The position numbers and the translations under genes are program-made. From the NCBI GenBank assembly GCA_002684935.1, contig NYWC01000070.1, positions 17,831 through 37,427 on the forward strand: a DNA stretch of 19,597 nt. The letters are read 5' to 3'. Of the stretch, positions 1-6,769 are shown one piece after another. Position 1 is the stretch's first letter; every line of letters begins with the position of its first letter. The stretch is from Gammaproteobacteria bacterium (GTDB lineage: Bacteria; Pseudomonadota; Gammaproteobacteria; Pseudomonadales; Pseudohongiellaceae). The notes under the pieces were generated by a model. The model ran no database searches and had not been told where the DNA came from. It worked only from the letters and a program-made list of their open reading frames with translations.

Positions 1-32
1 CGCTCATTCCAGCAATCAGCATAGGTGACAAC

Positions 33-752
33 ATGAAAATAAGAAAATTCACTTTGATTCCTTTTCTTTTACTGGCGCTTGGGTTTCAGCGATTGCCCAG
101 TTTTGCCGAGGAGGAGTTGCCCCATGCCTATCCCCGTATTGGCGTGCGGACCCTGTTTGAAAACGAAAGGGTTTACGCATGGGATGTCACTTGGCTGCCC
201 GGCATTTCACAACCCTATCACCGCCATCAATATGATCTTGCTGCGGTTTATTTACGCTACGGACCTATACGCATTACCACGCTGGATGGCACTGAGAATC
301 CCCAGACACCACCTTTCGATATCCCCCGACCTTTTTTCCAGCCTGCTGGAGTGACACACAAGGAAGAGATGGTGCGCTTTCCGGAAGATACGCCAACACG
401 CTGGGCCATTATGTTCGACCTCAAGGAAGTGCTTGGGCGGAGAGTTGATGTTATCAGAGGCACGGAAGCCGCGTTCCCGCGTTCAGGCGCCGAGTTGGCT
501 ATCGACAATGAGCGCGTTCTGGAGTGGGTTCACGATTGGCAAGAGGGCGAAGCTGGCATGTTGATGACCTACGAACGGGATGCGCTACAAGTGTTCAGCG
601 AACCGGGGGTACTCGAATATACCTTCGTCAGTGGTGTTACTCTGACCGAGGCTTACGCTGTGGGCGACACGCGTTTTATTGCTGCAGGTACGGTCAGGGC
701 TGAGAAAGCGGTGATGGGATCGCCGCAAGCGGTTACCATTGAATTAAAGTAG
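33..752 (+). CDS. Exported cupin-domain protein, function unknown
   Basis: The 239-residue product starts with a typical Sec signal peptide: basic MKIRK, a hydrophobic stretch, and a likely cleavage near PSFA-EEE around residue 25. It should therefore act in the periplasm or outside the cell. Residues about 45-115 look like a small cupin barrel. HRHQYD near residue 63 gives the usual paired histidine metal ligands, and a later histidine sits in GVTHKEE. This suggests a metal-binding beta-barrel, but cupins have so many activities that I assign no reaction. The C-terminal half has no motif I recognise. The ATG follows AGGTG at a normal distance. One base separates its stop from the next gene, so the two are probably co-transcribed. 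The upstream side is cut by the window edge, so an earlier operon gene may be missing. Confidence 0.82.
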   Translation: MKIRKFTLIPFLLLALGFQRLPSFAEEELPHAYPRIGVRTLFENERVYAWDVTWLPGISQPYHRHQYDLAAVYLRYGPIRITTLDGTENPQTPPFDIPRPFFQPAGVTHKEEMVRFPEDTPTRWAIMFDLKEVLGRRVDVIRGTEAAFPRSGAELAIDNERVLEWVHDWQEGEAGMLMTYERDALQVFSEPGVLEYTFVSGVTLTEAYAVGDTRFIAAGTVRAEKAVMGSPQAVTIELK

Positions 753-753
753 G

Positions 754-1242
754 GTGTACTTCGCCTATGGATCGAATATGTCTGCGCCGAGACTCGGGGA
801 GCGGGTTGGCATCACGTCAGTTGTCGGAGTAGCAACATTGGCGAATCACGTATTACAGTTTTATAAGCAAGGTGACGACGGTTCCGCGAAATGTAATATC
901 GCTTACGCGACAGAACGCGACGTGTCTGTGCTTGGTGTCGTGTTCGACCTGCCTGAATCGGAGAAGCCTGCGCTTGATCGATTCGAGGGAGTAGGGCAAG
1001 GATATGAAGTCAGAACTATGACGGTGACGCTGGTCGGTGGGCAGGACATAAAAGTCTTTACCTATTGGGCCACCAAGATAGACCCCAGGCTCAAGCCTTA
1101 TCACTGGTACAAACACCATGTCCTTCATGGTGCACGAACTGCCGGCCTGTCCAATCACTATATCGCGAGAATTGAAGCAGTAGAATCTATCGAAGACCCC
1201 AATGCTGACAGACATCGCAGGCAGATGAACATGTACCGTTAG
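754..1242 (+). CDS. Gamma-glutamylcyclotransferase-like (GGCT fold) protein
   Basis: The 162-residue protein begins YFAYGSNMS, the hallmark substrate-binding loop of the GGCT/AIG2-like fold. It carries LDRFEGV near residues 74-80, where E78 matches the catalytic glutamate of the family. Known members release 5-oxoproline from gamma-glutamyl compounds or handle related gamma-glutamyl amines; the substrate here cannot be read from sequence. There is no signal peptide, so it is cytosolic. The start is GTG at 754, one base after the upstream stop. It has to be close to there, because YGSN normally lies within the first few residues. This very short gap suggests translational coupling to the exported cupin gene, although the two products act in different compartments. 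The gene ends before a strong intrinsic terminator. Confidence 0.85.
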   Translation: MYFAYGSNMSAPRLGERVGITSVVGVATLANHVLQFYKQGDDGSAKCNIAYATERDVSVLGVVFDLPESEKPALDRFEGVGQGYEVRTMTVTLVGGQDIKVFTYWATKIDPRLKPYHWYKHHVLHGARTAGLSNHYIARIEAVESIEDPNADRHRRQMNMYR

Positions 1243-1313
1243 GCATTCGAAGGGGTTGCTGCTGGTGCAGGCAATGCCGTCGTTACGCCGCGGGATGGTA
1301 ATGATAGCCAATA

Positions 1314-1356
1314 AAAAACCCGATCGCTTGTGGAAGCGATCGGGTTTTTGTTTTTT
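1314..1356. terminator. Strong bidirectional intrinsic terminator
   Basis: A perfect 16-base-pair stem lies at 1314-1329 and 1334-1349 with the four-base loop GTGG. It is flanked by an A-tract on the left and a T-tract (1345-1356, one G interruption) on the right. Either strand therefore gives a hairpin followed by a U-run. It sits between the convergent GGCT-like gene and the PQQ-type dehydrogenase and should terminate both. Confidence 0.95.
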
Positions 1357-1375
1357 GCCAAGAGGCGTGTCAGGT

Positions 1376-3388
1376 TTAGTGATCGCCACCTGGCGCTGCA
1401 GCAGGCAAGGCCATGGCTGTCAGCTTACTGCCGGTTTGCAGCATGATGTACTGGTGTTCATCATGAACCCAAGTGCTCATGCCATAGCGGCTTCGCGCTG
1501 GTACTTCGATTGCGGCTTCAGTCTCTCCGGTTGCCTTGTTAATTGCATATAGCATCGGCGTGCCATCAGTTTCAGTGTCGGAGTAGAGCAGCATGTTAGA
1601 TGTCACAGTCATAGGCACTAACGCACCGGTTCCAGTATTGCCAACATCCAGATTGTTTGCGTCGATCACCTGCTGTACGCGGGCGGGCGTCTTGCCCGTT
1701 GGAATCACCCATTCATGCTCGCCCGTGTTCATGTTAATCGCCGTAATGCGGCTGTAGGGGGGCTTAAAGTATGGAATCTGAGCCGGATGACGGGGAGAGC
1801 CTGCACCTGGTCCGTTAGCATACTGGGCGTAGGTGGTTCCAGTAGGCAGTTCGTATTGCAGGTCAGCCTCTTCACCAGGTACTAGCTGTACCGGGCTGCA
1901 GGCGGAGCGTGAAGATACGTACAGCATGCCTGAAGTTGGATCGGCCACTGCTGGTGCTGTAATGTTGGCACCACCACCACCGCCTGGACAAAACATGGCG
2001 GCTCGCTTGCCTGATTCATGACCACGCTGGATCGGAGGCAGGAACAGCGGTCCCATCATGTAGTCGGCCATCGCCGTGATAGCCTGTTGGCGCAATTCTG
2101 GTGTCCAGTCGACCAGGTCGTTGACTGTGATTCCCTGAATATCGAAAGGGGCAGGCTTGGTCGGGAAGGGCTGGGTAGGCGACAGCTTTTCACCTGGCAC
2201 CGTTGATTGCGGTACCGGCCTCTCTTCGATTGGCCAGATTGGTTCACCTGTTAAACGGTTGAAGGCATAAACAAAGCTTTGCTTGGTTACCTGCATCACT
2301 GCCGGTATTTCCTGTCCATCAACATTCACGTCCATCAGGATAGGGTTCATCGGGTTGTCATAGTTCCAGATGTCGTGATGCACCATTTGAAAGTGCCAGG
2401 CTCGCTCACCGGTGGATGCATCCAGTGCGATAAGGCTGGTGCCGTAAAGGTTGTCACCTGGGCGGAAGCCGCCATAGTAGTCGATGGTTGCCCCGTTAGT
2501 CGGCACATAAACCAGATTGTTTTCCACGTCGGCGGAGATAGGTGCCCACGAGGAAACGTCGCCGGTCCACTCCCAGGCATCATTTTCCCAGGTCTCATGG
2601 CCATACTCACCGGGACGAGGAATCACGTTAAATTTCCATTTGAAGTCACCGGTACTCTTATCGTAAGCCAGGATATCGCCTGGTATATTTTCGATCCGGG
2701 ACTGGTGGTAGCCTTGCTCAGCGGAGTTACCAATGATTACCGTATCGTTAACAACGATTGGAGGAGATGACGCGGTGATATATCCAGTCTCCAGTGGAAC
2801 ACCATCATAAGGGTCGAAGGGATGGCCGAGGTCAGCCAGCAGATCCACGACGCCGGTTTCGGGGAAACCATCAACAGGGACGGGTTGGCCAAAGCCTTCC
2901 AGCGGCGTACCGGTGACCGCATCGAGAGCAACCAGGAAGAAGCCTGGTGTCACAATATAAATTACACCGCGTCCATTCACCTCATCGTAGGCTATGCCCT
3001 TGCCGTAGTCGGCGCGCATGGAATATTCCCAGCGGGCTGTATTGGGCAGGCGATAGCTCCAGGCTGTCTCTCCAGTTTTGGGATCAATGGCTACCACGTG
3101 GCGGCGGGGACCGGCCACGGTGTACAGCATGCCATTGATGTAGCTAGGCGTGGCACGACCGCTGCTGGCACCCATGCTGGCGCCATCCCATTCCCACACC
3201 ACTTCCAGGTCTTCAAAATTGTCGATGTTGATTTCATCGGCGGGAGAATAGCGGGTATGGGCAAAGTCATTGCCGAGGGTGTACCACTCGACTGAATCCT
3301 GGGCCATTACGCTTGCGGAACAGGCCAGAACCAATGCTGCGGTTGCTACGGTTTGAATGCTTTGCAGAATAATTCGTTTTATTGTCAT
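1376..3388 (-). CDS. Exported PQQ-type (quinoprotein) dehydrogenase
   Basis: The 670-residue protein is a repeated beta-propeller of the quinoprotein alcohol/glucose dehydrogenase type. Blade motifs include VVAIDPKTGETAW, LVALDAVTG, ILAYDKSTGDFKW and LIALDASTGERAW. The stretch MVHHDIWNYDNP near residues 335-346 closely resembles the active-site strand of membrane glucose dehydrogenase. Such enzymes use PQQ and a divalent metal to oxidise alcohols or sugars in the periplasm and feed electrons to the respiratory chain. The substrate is unknown. There is no CxxCH haem motif and no membrane-anchor domain, so an external acceptor is needed. I chose ATG at 3388: it follows GAGG at proper spacing and starts a clean signal peptide ending near VMA-QD. 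The frame is open 24 codons further upstream, but that would place a charged extension before the signal peptide. No PQQ synthesis genes are in the window. Confidence 0.9.
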   Translation of the reverse strand: MTIKRIILQSIQTVATAALVLACSASVMAQDSVEWYTLGNDFAHTRYSPADEINIDNFEDLEVVWEWDGASMGASSGRATPSYINGMLYTVAGPRRHVVAIDPKTGETAWSYRLPNTARWEYSMRADYGKGIAYDEVNGRGVIYIVTPGFFLVALDAVTGTPLEGFGQPVPVDGFPETGVVDLLADLGHPFDPYDGVPLETGYITASSPPIVVNDTVIIGNSAEQGYHQSRIENIPGDILAYDKSTGDFKWKFNVIPRPGEYGHETWENDAWEWTGDVSSWAPISADVENNLVYVPTNGATIDYYGGFRPGDNLYGTSLIALDASTGERAWHFQMVHHDIWNYDNPMNPILMDVNVDGQEIPAVMQVTKQSFVYAFNRLTGEPIWPIEERPVPQSTVPGEKLSPTQPFPTKPAPFDIQGITVNDLVDWTPELRQQAITAMADYMMGPLFLPPIQRGHESGKRAAMFCPGGGGGANITAPAVADPTSGMLYVSSRSACSPVQLVPGEEADLQYELPTGTTYAQYANGPGAGSPRHPAQIPYFKPPYSRITAINMNTGEHEWVIPTGKTPARVQQVIDANNLDVGNTGTGALVPMTVTSNMLLYSDTETDGTPMLYAINKATGETEAAIEVPARSRYGMSTWVHDEHQYIMLQTGSKLTAMALPAAAPGGDH

Positions 3389-3586
3389 TATTAGCCTCAC
3401 TGAGATATTGAGAAATCCAGTTAGTACTGCGTCGGGCTGTTTATTTCTCTTAAAAACCACATTAGAAATAACATGTTAGGGTCTTGACGCGCGAACCGTG
3501 TCACAACACCGTCACCTTGTTTGAGGCTACCGTAAGGAATGGACTTTGTCTACGGCCAAAAAGATCCTGTATTGCGCAGAAACGGG

Positions 3587-4497
3587 CTAAATATCAGGCA
3601 TTTGGAAGTTCGCTGTGGCCAGTTCCTGGCGCAGTTCGTCCCGCTGGATTGCCGTGAGGGGCTGCAGAGGTGGCCTGACTCGAAACCAGGTCGGGTTATC
3701 GCCGTAGATTGCAGTCGCCGCCTTCAGGGCAGGAATCATGGGACGAGACTGGAAGATGCTGCGAATCGTGTTCAGCCCAGCTTGCAGCTGCTCCGCATCA
3801 GCACTCTGCCACTGGTCGTAGAGTATTGTGATGGCACGAGGATTGACATTGGCCGTTGCTGAGATACAGCCGGCGCCACCGGCCTGCATGTTCTTGAGCA
3901 GAAAGCTCTCCGATCCACAGAACACGCGAAAGTCTTCGATGCCCAGTTCATTCAATGCCTTGGTATGCGACCAGTCGCCAGAGCTGTCCTTGATGCCGGC
4001 AATAAGGGTCGGATACTTCTCGGCCAGTTGCTTGATCACCGTCTGCGGAATTGGCACATTGGCCACCGCTGGAATATGGTATAGATAGACTCGCAGTGCC
4101 AAATCGTCCACGCCTTCAATCACCGCGCTAAAGAAATCGACAAGCCCGTCATCGGCCACGCCCTTGTAGTAAAACGGCGGCAGCATTAGCACACCACCAC
4201 AGCCTAAGTTCACCGCATGGGCGGTAAGCTCTATAGCGTCGGGGAGGGCGCAACTCCCGGTGCCGGGCATTAGCAGCGCTGGATCAATACCACCCTCTAC
4301 CAGCATGGTTAACAGATCTTTCTTCTCCGCCAGACTCAATGAGTTCGCCTCGCTGTTGGTGCCAAACACCGCGAGACCGACACCCTGGCTCACCAGCCAC
4401 TGGTAGTGTTTAAGAAAGCGCGCATAATCTGGGCGCAGTTCTTCGTTAAGGGGGTAATTACTGGTGCTAGTACGCCGCTAAATCTCGATGAATTCAA
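3587..4497 (-). pseudogene. DapA-family aldolase/lyase with single-base frameshift near N-terminus
   Basis: The long frame gives a DHDPS/N-acetylneuraminate-lyase barrel: GTNSEANSLS, YLYHIP with the conserved tyrosine, and AGIKDSSGD with the Schiff-base lysine (about K170 of the restored protein). It opens only at a GTG at 4393 and lacks the first beta-strand. Reading upstream in that frame gives YPLNEELRPDYARFLKHYQ before a stop at 4478. The missing start lies in a neighbouring frame, SGVLAPVITPL, which is the normal family N-terminus. The frames meet at a run of five G (4450-4454 on the plus strand); a sixth would join them as ITPLNEEL. The restored length is about 303 residues from a TTG at 4497 preceded by AGGA, usual for the family. 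This is either a real mutation or an assembly error. It lies upstream of the PQQ dehydrogenase on the same strand, 198 bases away. True substrate (dihydrodipicolinate or a sugar-acid aldol) is undetermined. Confidence 0.8.
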
Positions 4498-4688
4498 GGT
4501 TGGAGTCCTGTTAGTCGCGATTATATGGAGTCGCTCCGACTTTCTGGCAATGTGCAAGAATTGCTGGCAGCACTTTTGATGTCAGACCGACCTAGGATAT
4601 GGTTCCACGCCAGCCGGAATCTAAACAACATGTCATAAACGGCGCTTAATCGCCAAATAGCTAAGAAAATTAATGTCGAGGTATTTTG

Positions 4689-5195
4689 GTGCAATTGGTC
4701 ATTGGCAACAAAAGTTATTCATCCTGGTCGATGCGCGCCTGGGTATTGCTCACTCACTTTAAGGTGGAGTTCGAGGAAGTGAGGATTCCTCTGTTTACTG
4801 CAGATTATCAGCGTGCCCTGGCGCGATACTCGCCTAGCCTGAAAGTACCAGCGCTTGTTGATGGCGGGCTCACGCTTTGGGATTCCCTGGCAATCTCGGA
4901 ATATATTTCTGAAAAATATCTTCAGGGGACCGCGCTCCCCGAGTCCCTGTCAACCAGGGCTATGTGCTGGGCCTATTGCTGCGAGATGCATTCTGGTTTC
5001 CTTGAGATCCGAAATCAGTTACCCATGAACTGCCGGCAGCGGCGGCGGCTCAATATTGGTGCCGCGCTGCAGGGAGAAATCCACCGCGTCGATGCGCTCT
5101 GGGCTGAGGCATTCAAAGGCAGAGCCAGCGACGAGGATTACCTGTTTGGGGAGTTCTCTATTACCGATAGCTTTTTTGTGTCTAACGCCTGTTGA
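4689..5195 (+). CDS. Glutathione S-transferase-like protein, C-terminally truncated
   Basis: The N-terminal thioredoxin-like domain is clear. SYSSWSMRAW holds the likely catalytic serine, SLKVPALVDGG the cis-proline that binds glutathione, and WDSLAISEYI the gamma-glutamyl contact. A helical C-terminal domain follows (about residues 85-168). Full-length relatives run to about 210-230 residues. This one stops after GEFSITDSFFVSNAC, where others continue through a final helical segment of roughly 50 residues, and no continuation is visible in other frames before the convergent neighbour. It is therefore truncated and may lack activity. GTG at 4689 follows GAGG at good spacing; TTG at 4686 is an alternative. 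The gene is divergent from the broken aldolase gene and convergent with the LspA-like gene, 9 bases away. Confidence 0.75.
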   Translation: MQLVIGNKSYSSWSMRAWVLLTHFKVEFEEVRIPLFTADYQRALARYSPSLKVPALVDGGLTLWDSLAISEYISEKYLQGTALPESLSTRAMCWAYCCEMHSGFLEIRNQLPMNCRQRRRLNIGAALQGEIHRVDALWAEAFKGRASDEDYLFGEFSITDSFFVSNAC

Positions 5196-5219
5196 CGACC
5201 AACCTTAGGCGTCGTTTTT
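5185..5219 (+). terminator. Intrinsic terminator overlapping the GST 3' end
   Basis: ACGCCTGTTG (5185-5194) pairs with CAAC and AGGCGT (5200-5212) across a five-base loop and a three-base bulge, followed by CG and five T. It overlaps the last GST codons and the LspA-like stop codon. It has a U-tract only in the plus direction, so it would end the GST transcript. Confidence 0.55.
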
Positions 5220-5693
5220 AGCAGTACGGGCGCCGAAGACAAAGCTAAGAATGAGCAGCGGCCAAATGCCGACGTGGATCATGACGTCGGCGGTATTGAA
5301 TACATAGTTCCAGAATGGAATATGTTGGATGTCAATGAAATCAATTACACTGCCATGCAGCAAGCGATCAACGATGTTGCTGGCGCCGCCGCCGACCACA
5401 AAGCCAAAGCAAATGTATTCATAGCGCTGCAGGTCTGGGCTTAGCCACAGATAGGCAGACACAGCCAAAAGTAAACCGATGCTGACCAGGGCAAACAACC
5501 AGCCTGAGCCCTGAGCCAGGCCAAACACACCTCCAAAGTTTCTTATATGGGTAAAATGTATGAAGCTATTCAGTTCAACGGTGGTGTTCTGTGGAATGCT
5601 GCTGTTTACCCAGAGGCCGATAGCCTGTGACAGCAGCAGGACCGAAACAGCAATCACTGCAAACAGCAGCATGTTATGGGCGCGGTTAGCCAA
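5205..5693 (-). CDS. Signal peptidase II (LspA)-like membrane protease, atypical
   Basis: The 162-residue protein has four predicted membrane helices and the LspA family blocks: RNFGGVFG (N52, G54), GGGASNIVDR, SVIDFI and FNTADVMIHVG. The catalytic aspartate pair of the family corresponds to D118 and D136, and both are present. LspA removes the signal peptide of prolipoproteins in the inner membrane. Helix 1, however, reads LLLSQAIGLWV, so the usual conserved D-x3-K pair is S22 and G26. The usual ileS neighbour is also absent. I read it as a second, divergent LspA-family protein, not the housekeeping enzyme. It may still be an aspartyl protease with another substrate. The start is TTG at 5693, preceded by AAGGGAAG; ATG seven codons later is possible but would trim helix 1. 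Confidence 0.82.
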   Translation of the reverse strand: MANRAHNMLLFAVIAVSVLLLSQAIGLWVNSSIPQNTTVELNSFIHFTHIRNFGGVFGLAQGSGWLFALVSIGLLLAVSAYLWLSPDLQRYEYICFGFVVGGGASNIVDRLLHGSVIDFIDIQHIPFWNYVFNTADVMIHVGIWPLLILSFVFGARTAKNDA

Positions 5694-5827
5694 CTATAAT
5701 TCTTCCCTTTCAATCAGTCTTTTGCGCTAGCAAGCATACCACATCAGTGCAACATCGAAGCTTCGCCAGCGACTAGAGAGGTGCTTAGCGAGTAGTAATA
5801 AGAGGGCAATCATGAGATAGGCTTCCA

Positions 5828-6137
5828 ATGGCGGCTAAGCAGGACAGGGCTGAGCAAAACAATGCAGAGCAAGGGGTGAGTGCCGCGCGGAGTCGGCGTC
5901 GCCTGTTGGTGGCGCATACTTACCTGATGTTGAAACGGAGCGAGCGCTACCTGCACCCGATTGTGCGTGGTTTGCTAGGGCTGATGTTGATGCTGCTGGG
6001 CACGCTCGGGTTTCTGCCGATTTTGGGTTTCTGGATGAATTCCCCTGGGTCTGGCCCTGCTGGCTACTGATATACCGCCGTTTCGACGCTGGTTGAAAAC
6101 GCAGATCAATACGCGCCGAACCCGCAATAAATCCTGA
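5828..6137 (+). pseudogene. Small membrane protein broken by one extra base
   Basis: The intact frame runs to a TGA at 6070 and encodes 80 residues ending in an odd, low-complexity tail after GFWMNS. Removing one A at 6038-6039 restores GFWMIPLGLALLATDIPPF, followed by RRWLKTQINTRRTRNKS and a stop at 6135. The restored protein has 102 residues, with two adjacent membrane segments, a proline/glycine hinge and a basic tail, the layout of a widespread small inner-membrane protein family of unknown function. The continuity after the change is too good to be chance. ATG at 5828 follows an AGG at acceptable spacing. It ends three bases before the convergent histidine-phosphatase stop. It is either a recent pseudogene or a sequencing error. 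Confidence 0.75.
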
Positions 6138-6140
6138 CTC

Positions 6141-6767
6141 CTAACTTCCGAGGTTTCTAACTTCTTCATAGGGTTGATCGGCATACTGCACGATATGCAG
6201 ATCGCCGGTGTCATTAACCCTGACAATATTATGGGCACAGTTGTGCATAAGTGGCGGTGTCCAAAGCTGATCCATGCTCAGGTCTTCGATGTGTGCCATG
6301 ACGGTCTTGATGAGCGCGCCATGACTTACCAGCGCCACGCGCTCGCCGTGGTGGTCGTCCTGAATCGCTTTAATCGCGTTCATGGCGCGATTCTGCAATT
6401 GATAAAATGACTCGGCACCGGGGACGTCGAACTTGTGGGGTTCATTCCAGAAATGGTAGTAAGAGTCCGGAGTTTCTGACTCAATTTCTGCATAGAGTTT
6501 GCCCTCCCATTCTCCCATGTGAATTTCGCGTAATGAATCCAGGTAGGTGATCGTTTTTTGCCAGGCAGGAAAGGCATGATCAGCAGTCTGCCGCGTGCGC
6601 AGGCTGCTGCTGCAATAGATCGCGTTAAACTCGATATTCTGTATGCGTTCCCCCAGGCCCTTGGCCTGCTCTATGCCGATATCCGTAAGTCTGGATTCGC
6701 TCTGCCCCTGGACCCGCCGCTCCTCGTTCCAGTTGGTCTGACCGTGCCTGATGAGATGCAGCTCCAT
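6141..6767 (-). CDS. Histidine phosphatase (phosphoglycerate mutase-like)
   Basis: The 208-residue cytosolic protein has the branch-1 histidine phosphatase signature LIRHGQTNW at residues 5-13 (H8 is the phospho-accepting histidine). It also has RTRQTA (R57, R59), an acidic block REIHMGEWEG (E81/E87) and VSHG with the second histidine H149. Such proteins are cofactor-dependent mutases or, more often, broad phosphatases of the GpmB/CobC type; the substrate is unknown. I chose ATG at 6767 because it puts RHG near the N-terminus and lies two bases after the glpK stop. The open frame continues further upstream inside glpK but this is not likely used. The tight spacing implies co-transcription and coupling with glpK. 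Its last codons contain GAAGTTAG twice, the second forming the stop. Confidence 0.88.
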   Translation of the reverse strand: MELHLIRHGQTNWNEERRVQGQSESRLTDIGIEQAKGLGERIQNIEFNAIYCSSSLRTRQTADHAFPAWQKTITYLDSLREIHMGEWEGKLYAEIESETPDSYYHFWNEPHKFDVPGAESFYQLQNRAMNAIKAIQDDHHGERVALVSHGALIKTVMAHIEDLSMDQLWTPPLMHNCAHNIVRVNDTGDLHIVQYADQPYEEVRNLGS

Positions 6768-6769
6768 GA

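Noticed and set aside
853..1389. Minus-strand open frame of about 178 codons
   Set aside because: It runs through the strong terminator and opposite the GGCT-like gene; no family features.
3251..3388. Lipoprotein signal for the PQQ dehydrogenase (LVLAC)
   Set aside because: The residues before the cysteine fit a lipobox poorly, and a standard cleavage site near VMA-QD follows.
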